Positions 57,688-64,000 of a stretch of 64,000 bases of DNA are shown here, one piece after another; within the stretch, counting starts at the first letter, position 1, and the number at the start of each line of letters is the position of its first letter. Under the pieces are notes generated by a model, which saw only the letters and a program-made list of their open reading frames with translations, had not been told where the DNA came from and did not search any database. This DNA comes from Bog-756 sp963699055. GTDB lineage: Bacteria; Actinomycetota; Acidimicrobiia; Acidimicrobiales; RAAP-2. The stretch covers positions 310,001-374,000 of the forward strand of contig CAVOTA010000001.1 of assembly GCA_963699055.1 (NCBI GenBank). Reading direction: 5' to 3'. The translations under genes and the position numbers were made by a program.

Positions 57688-60051
57688 ATGAGCAACCGAC
57701 CGTTCCTCAGCCCGCGACGCTGCACCGCGTGCGCCGCCCTGCTCGGGATGGCCGCGCTGGCCGCGTTGGCCACCGCTCCCGGGGCAGCCGTCGCCGCACC
57801 TGCGGCCGTTTCGCCGCGTGCCGCCGCACCCGCCCACCGAGTGACCTACGCCGCCACCCGGTCTCCGGCCGACGGGGCGACCTTCACCGAGACGTGGTCG
57901 ACCGGACCCATCCGGCTCGGTTACGCCATCGCCCAGTCCTCCCCGGTGGAAGTCACCCTCGACGGCCAGCCGTCCGTGGTCGTCGGGGACCGGGCCGGAT
58001 TCCTCGACGCCTTCGAGCTGTCCGACGCGGTGGCCGGCGGGTCGGGACCACCGACGCCGACGATCCCGGCCGGCTGGGCCGACGTGCACGCCAATGCGCC
58101 CATCGACTCGACGCCCTCCGTGGCGACGACGGCGTCGGGGACGGACATCCTCGTGGGGTCCGGAAACGACGCGTTCCCGGACGGCGGCGGCTACCAGGCC
58201 TACGACACCGACGGCTCGCTGCGGTGGATCACCCCGGTGGTCGATCCGACGTCGGACGGCGACCCGGCCGGCGGCGTGTTCGCCGGACTGTCGGTGGGCA
58301 CGCTGCAGGCGGCGGCGACGACGGGGCCGTCGGCCGTGGCCGGCTCGCTCGGCCAGGTGGCCTACTCCCTGGACCCCTCGTCGGGGGACCCGCTGCCGGG
58401 CTGGCCCTTCCTCGACACCGACAGCACCCACGCCACCTCCGCCCTCGCCGACCTCTACGGGACGGGACGGGACGAGATCGTCCAGGCCTCCGACCAGACC
58501 GCCGGTCTCGCCGCCGGGCAGCAGTACCACGACGGCGGGACGCTCCGGATCCTGTCGGGTACGGGCGACCAGATCTGCCGGGCCAGCACGGACCAGGTGC
58601 TGGACTCGTCGCCGGCGGTCGGTGGCTTCCTGCCCGGCGGTGCCACCGGGATCGTGGACGGCACGGGGGACTTCTTCGCCGGCGCGTCGGACACCGACAC
58701 GGTGCGGGCCTTCGACACCCACTGCCGCCCGGTGTGGTCCGCCACCCTCGACGGTGACACCTTCTCCTCGCCGGCGCTCTCCGACGTGCTCGGCAACGGC
58801 TCCCTCCAGGTGGTGGAGGGGACGTCCCGGGGGGTGGGTGGCGGCGGCTCGGTCTACGCCCTCGACGGTGCCACCGGGGCGACGATCTGGTCCGCCGCCG
58901 TGCCCGAGGAGGTGATCGGCTCGGTGACCACGGCCGATCTCTTCCACGACGGCTACGACGACGTCCTGGTGCCCACCATCGACGGGCTCGACATCCTCGA
59001 CGGCCGCACCGGGGACCTCGTGGCCGCGCTCGACGGTCCGGGGCAGGGCGACCTCGGACTGCAGAATTCCCCCCTGGTGACGGTCGACCCCGACGGCGAC
59101 GTAGGGATCACGTTGGCCGGCTACGTCCCCGGGGCGGCCCGTGTCGACCACTTCGAGATCGCGGACTCCGACGGCGCCGCCGCGGTAGGGGCCGGTTCGT
59201 GGCCCATGTTCCACCACGACGCCCAACTGACCGGCGACGCCGGTGGCACCCCAGCACCCGGATCGGTCCCGGTCTGCTCGGTCCCGAGTGCGGCGTACGA
59301 CGGGTACGAACTGGCGACGTCCGACGGTGGGGTCCGGTCGTACCCGGATCCCGGCCAGCCCTTCTGCGGGTCCGCCGGGGGTGAACACCTGGTCCGGCCG
59401 GTGGTGGGCATCGCCACGGCCCCGTCGATCGGGGGCTACTGGCTCGCCGCCTCCGACGGGGGAGTGTTCGCCTACGGCCAGGCGGGGTTCCTCGGGTCCA
59501 TGGGCGGCAGCCACCTCGACGCGCCCATCGTGGGCATCGCCGCCACGCCCGACGGCGGCGGCTACTGGTTGGTGGCGGCCGACGGCGGCATCTTCGCCTA
59601 CGGGGACGCCGCCTTCCTCGGGTCCATGGGCGGGAGCCACCTCGACGCGCCCATCGTGGGCATGGCCGCCACCGCCGACGGCGGCGGCTACTGGTTGGTG
59701 GCGGCCGACGGCGGCATCTTCGCCTACGGGGACGCCGCCTTCGACGGGTCGCTCGGCGGACTCCGGCTCCATCGGCCCATCGTGGGGATCGCCCGCGACC
59801 CACACTCGGGGGGGTACTGGATCCTCGGTGCCGACGGCGGCATCTTCGCCTTCGGCGGGGCACCGTACCTCGGGTCGACCGGGGGGCAGGCGTCGGCGTC
59901 GTCGATGGTGGGGATGGCAGCCAGCACCGACGGCTCGGGCTACCGGCTCGCCGGTGCCAACGGCGGGCTGTTCGCCTACGACGCACCGTTCCTCGGCGCC
60001 GCCACCCTGTCCGGGCTGGTGGCGCCGGTCACCGGCATCGCCGGTTCCTGA
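57688..60051 (+). CDS. Secreted beta-propeller protein with 42-residue GGYWL repeats
   Basis: A 787-residue exported protein. Signal peptide of about 37 residues; residues 45-520 form a PQQ/FG-GAP-like propeller with repeated calcium-type loops (LADLYGTGRDEI, LSDVLGNGSLQVV, TADLFHDGYDDVLV). The C-terminal 250 residues hold about six repeats of 42 residues, core GGYWLVAADGGIFAYGDA followed by FLGSMGG, a type common in Acidimicrobiia surface proteins. Two DNA repeats are nearly identical. ATG 57688 lies 12 nt after TAGGCT, a probable -10. Function unknown; carbohydrate or surface binding is plausible. Confidence 0.82.
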   Translation: MSNRPFLSPRRCTACAALLGMAALAALATAPGAAVAAPAAVSPRAAAPAHRVTYAATRSPADGATFTETWSTGPIRLGYAIAQSSPVEVTLDGQPSVVVGDRAGFLDAFELSDAVAGGSGPPTPTIPAGWADVHANAPIDSTPSVATTASGTDILVGSGNDAFPDGGGYQAYDTDGSLRWITPVVDPTSDGDPAGGVFAGLSVGTLQAAATTGPSAVAGSLGQVAYSLDPSSGDPLPGWPFLDTDSTHATSALADLYGTGRDEIVQASDQTAGLAAGQQYHDGGTLRILSGTGDQICRASTDQVLDSSPAVGGFLPGGATGIVDGTGDFFAGASDTDTVRAFDTHCRPVWSATLDGDTFSSPALSDVLGNGSLQVVEGTSRGVGGGGSVYALDGATGATIWSAAVPEEVIGSVTTADLFHDGYDDVLVPTIDGLDILDGRTGDLVAALDGPGQGDLGLQNSPLVTVDPDGDVGITLAGYVPGAARVDHFEIADSDGAAAVGAGSWPMFHHDAQLTGDAGGTPAPGSVPVCSVPSAAYDGYELATSDGGVRSYPDPGQPFCGSAGGEHLVRPVVGIATAPSIGGYWLAASDGGVFAYGQAGFLGSMGGSHLDAPIVGIAATPDGGGYWLVAADGGIFAYGDAAFLGSMGGSHLDAPIVGMAATADGGGYWLVAADGGIFAYGDAAFDGSLGGLRLHRPIVGIARDPHSGGYWILGADGGIFAFGGAPYLGSTGGQASASSMVGMAASTDGSGYRLAGANGGLFAYDAPFLGAATLSGLVAPVTGIAGS
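59480..59870 (+). repeat. 126-bp coding repeats
   Basis: Period of exactly 126 bp (42 codons). Copies beginning near 59488 and 59614 are nearly identical over most of their length; the one near 59740 has diverged. Likely recent duplication and recombination-prone. Confidence 0.85.
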
Positions 60052-60136
60052 CGCCCGTCGCCAGGGTCCGGACCGGCGCCGGCGGGGTCACGCCGCGACC
60101 CGGGACCGGCCCCGGAACCCGTCGGGTCCGACCACG

Positions 60137-60142
60137 TAGACT
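60137..60142 (+). promoter_or_regulatory. -10 element (TAGACT), leaderless
   Basis: TAGACT ends 6 nt before GTG 60149. Confidence 0.6.
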
Positions 60143-60148
60143 CCTCCC

Positions 60149-60934
60149 GTGACCGACGTGCTGGCCGTGGCCAACCAGAAGGGCGGGGTGGCGAAGACCA
60201 CGACCGTGCACTCGCTCGGGGTGGCCTCGGCCGAATTGGGCCGGCGGGTCCTGGTGGTGGACCTCGACCCGCAGGCGTGCCTCACCTTTTCGCTGGGATT
60301 CGACCCGGACCGGCTCGACAGCTCCCTGCACGACGTCTTCGTCCGCCGCGTCGGTGTCGCCGACGTGGCGCTGCCCGTCCCCGGTGTCGCGGGGCTCGAC
60401 GTGCTGCCGGCCACCATCGACCTGGCCGGCTCCGAGGTCCACCTCCTCACCCGCACCGGACGCGAGCACGTCCTGGCCCGGGCGCTCGAGCCGGTCCTGG
60501 ACCGCTACGACCTGGTCCTCATCGACTGCCCGCCGTCGCTCGGCGTGCTGACCATCAACGGACTGACGGCGGCCCGGTCGGTGCTGATCCCGCTGCAGTG
60601 CGAGGCGCTGTCCCACCGTGGGGTCGGGCAGCTGCTCGAGACCATCGAGGACGTGCGGGCCTTCGCCAACAGCGAGCTGACCGTCCGCGGCGTGATCGCC
60701 ACCATGTACGACGACCGGACGAAGCACTCGCGGCACATCTTCGACGAGGTGCAGTCCCGCTACGGGATACCGGTCCTGCAGCCCCCCGTGCGCAAGTCGA
60801 TCCGCTTCGCCGAGGCGCCGGCGCGGGGCAAGTCGATCCTGCAGCACGCACCGAACTCACCCGGGGCGGCGGCGTACCGCGCCCTGGCCGCCCAGCTGAT
60901 CGAACCGGGCGTGGTGGCCGGCACGCCGAGCTGA
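60149..60934 (+). CDS. ParA-family ATPase
   Basis: A 261-residue ParA/Soj-type ATPase. Deviant Walker A QKGGVAKTTT near residue 10-19, switch I VVDLDPQACLTF near 35-46, Walker B VLIDCPPSLGVLT near 120-132, and LIPLQCEALS near 147. No ParB or parS is in the window and the gene is followed at once by a zinc-ribbon protein and DedA, so this looks like an orphan ParA that positions some other cargo. GTG 60149 is set by the leaderless promoter. Confidence 0.9.
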   Translation: MTDVLAVANQKGGVAKTTTVHSLGVASAELGRRVLVVDLDPQACLTFSLGFDPDRLDSSLHDVFVRRVGVADVALPVPGVAGLDVLPATIDLAGSEVHLLTRTGREHVLARALEPVLDRYDLVLIDCPPSLGVLTINGLTAARSVLIPLQCEALSHRGVGQLLETIEDVRAFANSELTVRGVIATMYDDRTKHSRHIFDEVQSRYGIPVLQPPVRKSIRFAEAPARGKSILQHAPNSPGAAAYRALAAQLIEPGVVAGTPS

Positions 60935-61359
60935 TGGCCGAGGGTCCCGACCCGCTCGGCAAGCGGGCGCTCTACTGGATGCCCGTCGAGCCCGAGGCCG
61001 AGACCGGGGCGGACCCCGCCGGGGACGGGGGCCACGGGTCCGACGGGTCCCACCGCGGATCGACCCGCACCCCCCACGCCCGCCCGGCGGGCAAGCACGC
61101 CCTGTACTCCGACGCCACGCCGGCCGACGAGCCCGAATGGGACCGGGCCACCGTGACCGCCGACGACCCGGTCCCCCCGAAGGGCCACCTGGCGGTGGCC
61201 TGTTCGGCCTGCGGGGCCGTCACCCGGGTCGGTCTGGTGGAGTTCCTGGTGCTGCAGCTCCCCGTGGGAGCATGGCTGCCCGGGCGGACGTTCGACCGGT
61301 GGATGACCTGCCCGGCGTGCCGGCGCCGCACCTGGACCGGCGTGACGCTCGCCCGGTGA
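60934..61359 (+). CDS. ParA-linked zinc-ribbon protein
   Basis: A 141-residue protein. The N-terminal half is disordered, acidic and Gly-rich, and carries the same short motif twice: LGKRALYWMP (8-17) and AGKHALYSDA (52-61). The C-terminal half has two CxxC pairs (CSAC and CPAC) about 37 residues apart, a zinc ribbon, with a hydrophobic FLVLQLPVGAWLPGR stretch between. ATG 60934 shares its A with the parA stop TGA. No known family; the duplicated motif could be a ParA- or membrane-docking peptide. Confidence 0.75.
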   Translation: MAEGPDPLGKRALYWMPVEPEAETGADPAGDGGHGSDGSHRGSTRTPHARPAGKHALYSDATPADEPEWDRATVTADDPVPPKGHLAVACSACGAVTRVGLVEFLVLQLPVGAWLPGRTFDRWMTCPACRRRTWTGVTLAR

Positions 61360-62159
61360 CTGCGGCACGCCTCCTGGAGGCGGCGTCGAGCTCGTCGCAA
61401 CCCGGAGGAGTCACCGGCTGGCTCCTCCACTTCAACGGCACCCTCGCCTACGTCGTCGTCGGTGCCCTCGTCTTCGCCGAGGCCGCCTTCATGATCGGCT
61501 TCTTCTTCCCCGGCGAGACGGCGGTGGTGGTCGGTGGCGTGCTCGCCGGCCTCGGCCGGGTCGACCTCGGCGTCATGATCGTGGTCGTCGTGGTGTGCGC
61601 CGTGCTCGGGGACTCGGTGGGCTACGAGGTCGGGAAGAAGGCGGGCCCGTGGCTCCTGCGCCGCCGTCCACCGGTGTTCTGGCGGCCGCACCGCGCCCGG
61701 CTCCAGGACACGACGGCGGTGAGGTACACGTTGGGCCTCCTCGAGCGTTACGGGGGCCCGGCGGTGTTCCTGGGCCGGTTCATCGCCGTCGCCCGGGTGG
61801 TCATTCCCGGACTGGCCGGTATGAGCGGACTGCGGTACCGGACGTTCCTGTTCTGGAACCTGCTGGGCGGCCTGTGCTGGGGCGTCGGCTACACGATGCT
61901 GGGCTACTTGGTCGGCGTGTCCTTCGAGCACGTCCTCGGCCAGATCGGGCTGTGGTCGCTCGTCGTGGTGGCGCTGGTGGTCGCCTGCGTCACCGTCCTC
62001 GAGGTGCGCCGCCGCCGCCGGGAGCGCCGCCGCATCGATGCGTCGCTCGCCGACCTCGGCGGCGGTCCGCCGTCCGCGGGTGCCGGGGGGTACACCTCCG
62101 AGGACCCGGGCGCGACGGCGGGCGGGACCGGGAGCCCGACCGTCGAGCCGGGGAGCTGA
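61356..62159 (+). CDS. DedA/SNARE-associated family membrane protein
   Basis: A 267-residue multi-pass membrane protein. FFFPGETAVVVGGVLAG near 48-64, a re-entrant-helix region, and the DedA signature GRFIAVARVVIPGLAGMSGL near 143-162 are clear, with four to five membrane helices and a charged C-terminal tail. DedA proteins flip undecaprenyl phosphate or phospholipids. GTG 61356 overlaps the zinc-ribbon stop (GTGA), so it is coupled to the ParA unit. Confidence 0.88.
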   Translation: MTAARLLEAASSSSQPGGVTGWLLHFNGTLAYVVVGALVFAEAAFMIGFFFPGETAVVVGGVLAGLGRVDLGVMIVVVVVCAVLGDSVGYEVGKKAGPWLLRRRPPVFWRPHRARLQDTTAVRYTLGLLERYGGPAVFLGRFIAVARVVIPGLAGMSGLRYRTFLFWNLLGGLCWGVGYTMLGYLVGVSFEHVLGQIGLWSLVVVALVVACVTVLEVRRRRRERRRIDASLADLGGGPPSAGAGGYTSEDPGATAGGTGSPTVEPGS

Positions 62160-62185
62160 GCGCCGGTGACCCGGTGACCCGGTGA

Positions 62186-62203
62186 CCGGACGCCGGCGTC
62201 CGG
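62186..62203. terminator. palindromic hairpin between convergent genes
   Basis: CCGGACGCC/GGCGTCCGG, a perfect 18-bp palindrome without loop bases, plus related GGCGTCCGG copies up to 62240. Likely terminator for dedA and the MBL gene. Confidence 0.55.
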
Positions 62204-62243
62204 CCGCGGACGGCAGGTCCGCACGGCGTCCGGCGTCCGGCCG

Positions 62244-63305
62244 TCATGCGCACGTCCCCTGCCCCTCCACGTAGAACCGGACGGGGGCGCGCCCCTCCTG
62301 GCGCACCCTCCCGTGCAGTTCCAGCAGTACGCAGTGAGCCAGGGTCTCACCGTTGGCCTGGCGCTGCATGAAGGGTTCGATCTCGTCCCACGGTCGCGAC
62401 CAGCCCAGTCGAAGGGTGATCTCCCACGCCGTGCTTCCGGGGTGGGACGCGACGACGTGCTCGATCTCGGCGAGCCGTTCGGTGTGGTGGTCGGTGATCT
62501 CGTCGACGCGGGCCGCGAGGTCGGCGAACCGGTACTCGTGGCCGGGGAGCACCTCGTCCGTGTCGAGGTCGCGGACCTTGGCCAGCGATTCGAGGTAGTG
62601 GCCCAGCGGATCGGGGAACTGCTGGGCGTGGACGGAGATGTTCGGCGTGATGCGCGGCAGGACGTGGTCGCCCGACAGCAGCAGACGTCGGTCGTCGCTG
62701 TAGAAGCAGACGTGGCCCGGTGAATGGCCCGGCGTCCAGATGGTCCGCAGGCTCCATCCCCGCAGCGCGATCTCCCCCTGGTCCTCGAACAGCACGTCGG
62801 GCACGGCCATCGTGACCATCGACTTCAGCGCCATGGAGGAGAACGCGAGGTCGGGCAGCTTGTCCTCCGGCACGCCGGCGTCGGCCAGGAGTTCCGACAT
62901 GGCGTCCAACAGGTCGTCCGTGTCGCCGTAGCGGGACTCGAGCATGACGGCGTCGTCGGGGTGCAGGCCGATCCACGCCCCCGATGCCTCCCGGACCCGC
63001 CCGGCGAGGCCGTAGTGGTCCGGATGGATGTGGGTGACGAGCACGGCCTCGACGTCCGAGATGGTGCCGCCGGCGACGGCCAGGCCCGAGACCAGCGCCT
63101 CCCACGCCGCGTCGGTGTCCCATCCGGCGTCGACGATGGCGACGCCGCCCCCGTCGAGCTCGAGTGCGTACACGAGCACGTAGCGCAGCGGGTTGTCGGG
63201 GATGGGGACCGGGATGGACCACAGGCCGGGGCGGACCTGTTCGACGGGCGGGAGGACCTTGTCCTCCCATGCCTGCTTCTGGGCGGTTCCGGTGACCACG
63301 ACCAC
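62244..63305 (-). CDS. MBL-fold metallohydrolase with winged-helix C-terminus (LACTB2-like)
   Basis: A 353-residue protein. HIHPDH near residue 93-98, a HSPGH motif near 197 and SGDHVLP near 215 give the metal site; after the MBL domain (to about 270) comes a helical/winged segment (DHHTERLAEIEHVV and later PFMQRQANGETLAH) like that of LACTB2/CPSF-type hydrolases. Substrate unknown. GTG 63305 lies 7 nt after the minus-strand TACCGT; the longer frame to 63398 lacks support. Confidence 0.82.
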   Translation of the reverse strand: MVVVTGTAQKQAWEDKVLPPVEQVRPGLWSIPVPIPDNPLRYVLVYALELDGGGVAIVDAGWDTDAAWEALVSGLAVAGGTISDVEAVLVTHIHPDHYGLAGRVREASGAWIGLHPDDAVMLESRYGDTDDLLDAMSELLADAGVPEDKLPDLAFSSMALKSMVTMAVPDVLFEDQGEIALRGWSLRTIWTPGHSPGHVCFYSDDRRLLLSGDHVLPRITPNISVHAQQFPDPLGHYLESLAKVRDLDTDEVLPGHEYRFADLAARVDEITDHHTERLAEIEHVVASHPGSTAWEITLRLGWSRPWDEIEPFMQRQANGETLAHCVLLELHGRVRQEGRAPVRFYVEGQGTCA

Positions 63306-63312
63306 GCCAGGC

Positions 63313-63318
63313 ACGGTA
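63313..63318 (-). promoter_or_regulatory. -10 element (TACCGT), leaderless
   Basis: On the minus strand TACCGT ends 7 nt before GTG 63305. Confidence 0.5.
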
Positions 63319-63379
63319 CACGGCGACCTGCGCCGTGCGGTCGACCGGCCGGCGCCGTGCGCGCCGTGCGGACAAATCC

Positions 63380-63408
63380 TTGTACCCGGGGTCCCCACTG
63401 CCTAGATT
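63380..63408 (+). promoter_or_regulatory. promoter (TTGTAC-N17-TAGATT) for the PAS-domain gene
   Basis: -35 TTGTAC at 63380-63385, -10 TAGATT at 63403-63408; start of transcription near 63415, giving a leader of about 105 nt to GTG 63522. Confidence 0.6.
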
Positions 63409-63468
63409 GACCCGAAGCCCCTCGTCGTGGCGGGGACCTGCAGCGGAACCCAGTTGGAGCGCACACCC

Positions 63469-63525
63469 ATGGTCGACGATCTCGGACGGTTGCAGCGGTG
63501 GGTCGTGCAACCGCGGTCGTCGTGA
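63469..63525 (+). CDS. 18-codon upstream open reading frame
   Basis: ATG 63469 opens an 18-residue frame (MVDDLGRLQRWVVQPRSS) whose TGA overlaps the GTG start of the PAS protein as GTGA. No strong ribosome site. May couple translation, or be chance. Confidence 0.3.
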   Translation: MVDDLGRLQRWVVQPRSS

Positions 63526-64000
63526 CTGCGACGTCGCGTACCACGGGGAGGGACACGGCGACCACGGCCGGCACGGAGCGACGCCTGGACCGGCTCATCG
63601 CCGGCTGTCCCGACGCCTTCGTCGAGATCGACCGAGGCGGTGTCGTCGTGGAATGGAACGCCGGTGCCGAGGCGGCCTTCGGGTGGGGGAGCGACGAGGT
63701 GGTCGGCACCATGGTGACCGACAACCTGCTCGTCGGACCGTTCTCGCGGTCGCCCTTCGGCCTGCTGATGGCCGACACCACGGGTGCCGCCGCCGGTCCG
63801 CTGACCGGGTCGGTGACCGGAGGGACGGTCGACCTGGTGCTCGACCTGCGGCACCGGGACGGGCGCCGGGTGCGCACGGCCGGACGGCTGGTGGTGGTCG
63901 GCAGCGGCCGCGAACGGTCGGTCGCCGCCTTCCTCCGCGCTCCCCGCGACGGCGGCGACCGGAGCGACCCCGCGACGGTGTCGGCGACGCCGTCGGGCAC
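63522..64000 (+). CDS. PAS-domain protein (5' part; 3' end beyond window)
   Basis: At least 159 residues, open to the window edge. The PAS core is clear: LIAGCPDAFVEIDRGGVVVEWNAGAEAAFGW with VVGTMVTDNLL, near residues 25-70, then a beta-rich second half. Usually the sensory front of a histidine kinase, diguanylate cyclase or phosphatase; the output domain lies outside the window. Start GTG 63522 is favoured by the GTGA overlap with the short upstream frame; GTG 63498 is in frame as an alternative. Confidence 0.75.
   Translation, partial: MTATSRTTGRDTATTAGTERRLDRLIAGCPDAFVEIDRGGVVVEWNAGAEAAFGWGSDEVVGTMVTDNLLVGPFSRSPFGLLMADTTGAAAGPLTGSVTGGTVDLVLDLRHRDGRRVRTAGRLVVVGSGRERSVAAFLRAPRDGGDRSDPATVSATPSG

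Noticed and set aside
57286..59805. 839-codon minus-strand frame crossing two tRNA genes
   Set aside because: It runs through tRNA-Lys/His and antisense to the signal-peptide-bearing repeat protein.

Overview
This window comes from a very GC-rich, GTG-start-rich actinobacterial chromosome. The most likely source is a member of the Acidimicrobiia. This rests on the dense steroid/acyl-CoA catabolic gene set, the REP13E12-type HNH protein, the secreted protein built of 42-residue GGYWL repeats, the many leaderless promoters (TAnnnT placed 5-7 nt before an ATG or GTG), and the frequent 4-nt GTGA/ATGA gene overlaps. I see no integrase, insertion sequence, phage gene or CRISPR array, so it reads as ordinary chromosome rather than an island.

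Layout. 1-6.5 kb: a LiaF-like fragment with an in-frame TAG, a DUF1905 protein, an acyl-CoA ligase, a metallo-beta-lactamase (MBL) hydrolase, an HNH nuclease of the 13E12 family and an FAD-dependent reductase. 6.4-11 kb (minus): a coupled moxR - DUF58 - transglutaminase unit. 11.2-16.1 kb (minus): a coupled glpD-like - AGPS-like - glpK-like glycerol-3-phosphate unit. 16.2-19.1 kb (plus): Fur/PerR-type regulator, rubrerythrin, Fe-S oxidoreductase and DUF3501, an oxidative-stress-type cluster. 19.1-23.8 kb: CoA-transferase and enoyl-CoA hydratase, a membrane protein, SSB and MsrB.

24-43 kb is the metabolic heart. FadE30-like acyl-CoA dehydrogenase, IpdF-like SDR and FadD3-like CoA ligase reproduce the mycobacterial genes for the steroid C/D-ring remnant (HIP). 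They are followed by a zinc alcohol dehydrogenase, two more CoA ligases, an SDR, a cytochrome P450 with its own ferredoxin, an amidinohydrolase, a thiolase and a FadE29/FadE28-like pair of acyl-CoA dehydrogenase subunits. Three promoters here (fadE30, fadD3 and the 31-kb ligase) share a 16-bp near-identical motif, TRACGKCGYGTCAGAT. It does not look like the mycobacterial KstR2 operator. The FadE29-like gene instead carries an exact match to the KstR consensus TnnAACnnGTTnnA. Other palindromes sit over or near the promoters of the P450, the thiolase and a divergent region at 30.9 kb. Together these suggest a steroid or isoprenoid regulon with partly rewired control.

43-56 kb is mixed housekeeping: rhodanese, DUF4031, a thiolase-like protein, hydrolases, DsbA-like, uracil-DNA glycosylase, GNAT, SDR, ArfB-type rescue factor, nitrilase, SurE, mutarotase and a secreted Ig-like protein. 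Three tRNA genes (Lys-CTT, His-GTG, Arg-TCT) lie at 57.2-57.6 kb. The end holds the repeat-containing secreted protein, a ParA - zinc-ribbon - DedA unit, an MBL hydrolase and the start of a PAS-domain protein that runs off the window.

Family names given by comparison with Mycobacterium tuberculosis proteins rest on remembered sequence similarity, not on a search.
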